This document shows positions 63,548 through 64,000 of a stretch of DNA of 64,000 nt, piece by piece. The notes under the pieces are model-generated. The model saw only the letters and a list, made by a program, of their open reading frames with translations. It was not told where the DNA came from and ran no database searches. Origin of the DNA: Symbiodinium natans (taxonomy: Eukaryota; Sar; Dinophyceae; Suessiales; Symbiodiniaceae). The stretch spans positions 194,001 to 258,000 of the forward strand of contig CAJNDS010000535.1 of the NCBI GenBank assembly GCA_905221605.1. The letters are read 5' to 3'. Position 1 is the first letter of the stretch. Every line of letters starts with the position of its first letter. A program made the translations under genes and the position numbers.

Positions 63548-63960
63548 GGAGAGGCACCTGCCCTGAGACGCGAACTGGAAGCTGAGTTTAGGCCCGTGTA
63601 GTCAGAATCGAAATTATATATCCCTAAACCCTAGTTACTAGCCATAATTTAAGCCTTGGCATCCTGATGCCAAGCCCAAACCCCAAACCGCTTTAATTCA
63701 CCAGCATCCGCTGCGAGCGTCCCGCGAGCTGTGAGCTCTCACGCCTGGAAAGTTCAGGTTTGTTGGGTGTTTAGAGTTCAGGGTTTGGGGTTTAGGGTTT
63801 AGAGTTTTAGGGTTTTAGGGTTTAAGGGTTTAAGGGTTTAGGGGTTTAGTGTTTAGAGAGTCAGGGTTTGGGGCTTAGGGTTTAGAGTTTTTAGGGTTTG
63901 GGGTTTACAGGGTCTAGCGCACCTGTTTTGACCCTGAAACCCGCACCCTGAGCTTCGGAT
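63548..63960. other. Downstream region with degenerate TTTAGGG array
   Basis: Unique 3' flank, then TTTAGGG, TTTAAGG and TTTTAGG variant units at about 63775-63905. No gene seen. Confidence 0.5.
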
Positions 63961-64000
63961 CATGGGTTCCCCTACTAATTACCCCTCTCTACACTACCCC
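63961..64000. mobile_element. Family B TIR element, cut by window end
   Basis: CATGGGTTCCCCTACTAATT matches the left ends of the copies at 3546 and 41581. Confidence 0.5.

Larger units (their letters stand above)
1019..63920. repeat. Window-wide interspersed telomere-like (TTTAGGG/CCCTAAA) blocks
   Basis: Short blocks of the heptamer TTTAGGG, or its complement CCCTAAA, recur every few hundred bases or less, in both orientations, from about 1043 to 63900. Block size runs from 2 to about 28 units, with many single-base variants around the edges. TTTAGGG is the telomere unit of plants, dinoflagellates and several other protists. Here the blocks are internal and broken by unique sequence, so this is not a chromosome end. 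Blocks separate exon-like segments and short inverted-repeat elements. In the best-supported gene (59971-63364) they lie inside introns. Only the longest or most informative blocks are listed separately. Confidence 0.95.

Noticed and set aside
1043-63920. CRISPR-like array of repeats and unique spacers
   Set aside because: Repeat units are telomeric heptamers in variable number and both orientations; spacers vary greatly in length. The surroundings are eukaryotic.
1-64000. True chromosome end or subtelomere
   Set aside because: Blocks are short, in both orientations and interrupted throughout, with no terminal array at either window edge. A subtelomeric position cannot be excluded but is not shown.
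1-64000. rRNA, tRNA, snRNA and dinoflagellate spliced-leader genes
   Set aside because: No recognisable conserved stretch was seen by eye on the + strand. Covariance-model searches (tRNAscan-SE, Infernal) would be decisive.

Overview
The window looks like nuclear DNA of a microbial eukaryote with a plant/alveolate-type telomere repeat (TTTAGGG), most likely a dinoflagellate. Reasons: roughly two hundred short TTTAGGG/CCCTAAA blocks scattered over the whole window in both orientations; coding-like segments that all appear on the + strand; many short exons; families of small inverted-repeat elements lying between exons; and a terminal exon with tandem AP2-like modules of the kind common in dinoflagellates. 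A green alga or other TTTAGGG lineage is not excluded. I saw no rRNA, tRNA, CRISPR array, phage or bacterial operon, and no dinoflagellate spliced-leader sequence.

Layout. 1-64000 is a lattice: unique segments of about 60-250 bp alternate with telomere-like blocks of 2-28 units, many with homogenised variants (TTCAGGG, TTTAGGC, GCTTAGG, TTTAGGGG, TTTAGGGGG). A variant array of about 1 kb sits at 16604-17640. Most unique segments are either exon-like pieces (open in one + frame, protein-like, sometimes ending at a GT) or short elements with terminal inverted repeats (TIRs). The single-segment exon calls are weak one by one, because one of three frames is often open by chance over 25-40 codons. 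They are reported at low confidence.

The best-supported gene lies at 59971-63364 (5' end not found). Eight exons joined by seven GT-AG introns keep one reading frame through every junction. It ends in a 993-nt exon with three AP2-like modules, and a decayed copy of its tail follows at 63420-63547. Its introns show how the lattice arises. Two introns are copies of one TIR element flanked by a GTG duplication. One intron is almost pure telomere-like repeat flanked by a GGAGGT duplication. One carries a CGAGGTC duplication. One holds a foldback of about 370 bp, and one holds a sense-strand TTTAGGG block. In the duplication-flanked introns, removing GT...AG restores the uninterrupted coding sequence exactly. 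These behave like introners (intron-creating insertions), and telomere-like sequence appears to be one of the inserting substrates.

Elsewhere the same signs recur: telomere-like blocks flanked by 7-16 bp direct repeats (9653, 21377, 31063, 46055, 55699), blocks inserted in or truncating TIR elements (19383, 21384, 41822, 61811), and a 46-bp segment present twice in inverted orientation 5 kb apart (53078 and 58312). Another likely gene piece is at 25501-25813 (two exons, conventional 71-nt intron), and 23178-23258 resembles the glycine-rich N-terminal motif of Obg GTPases.
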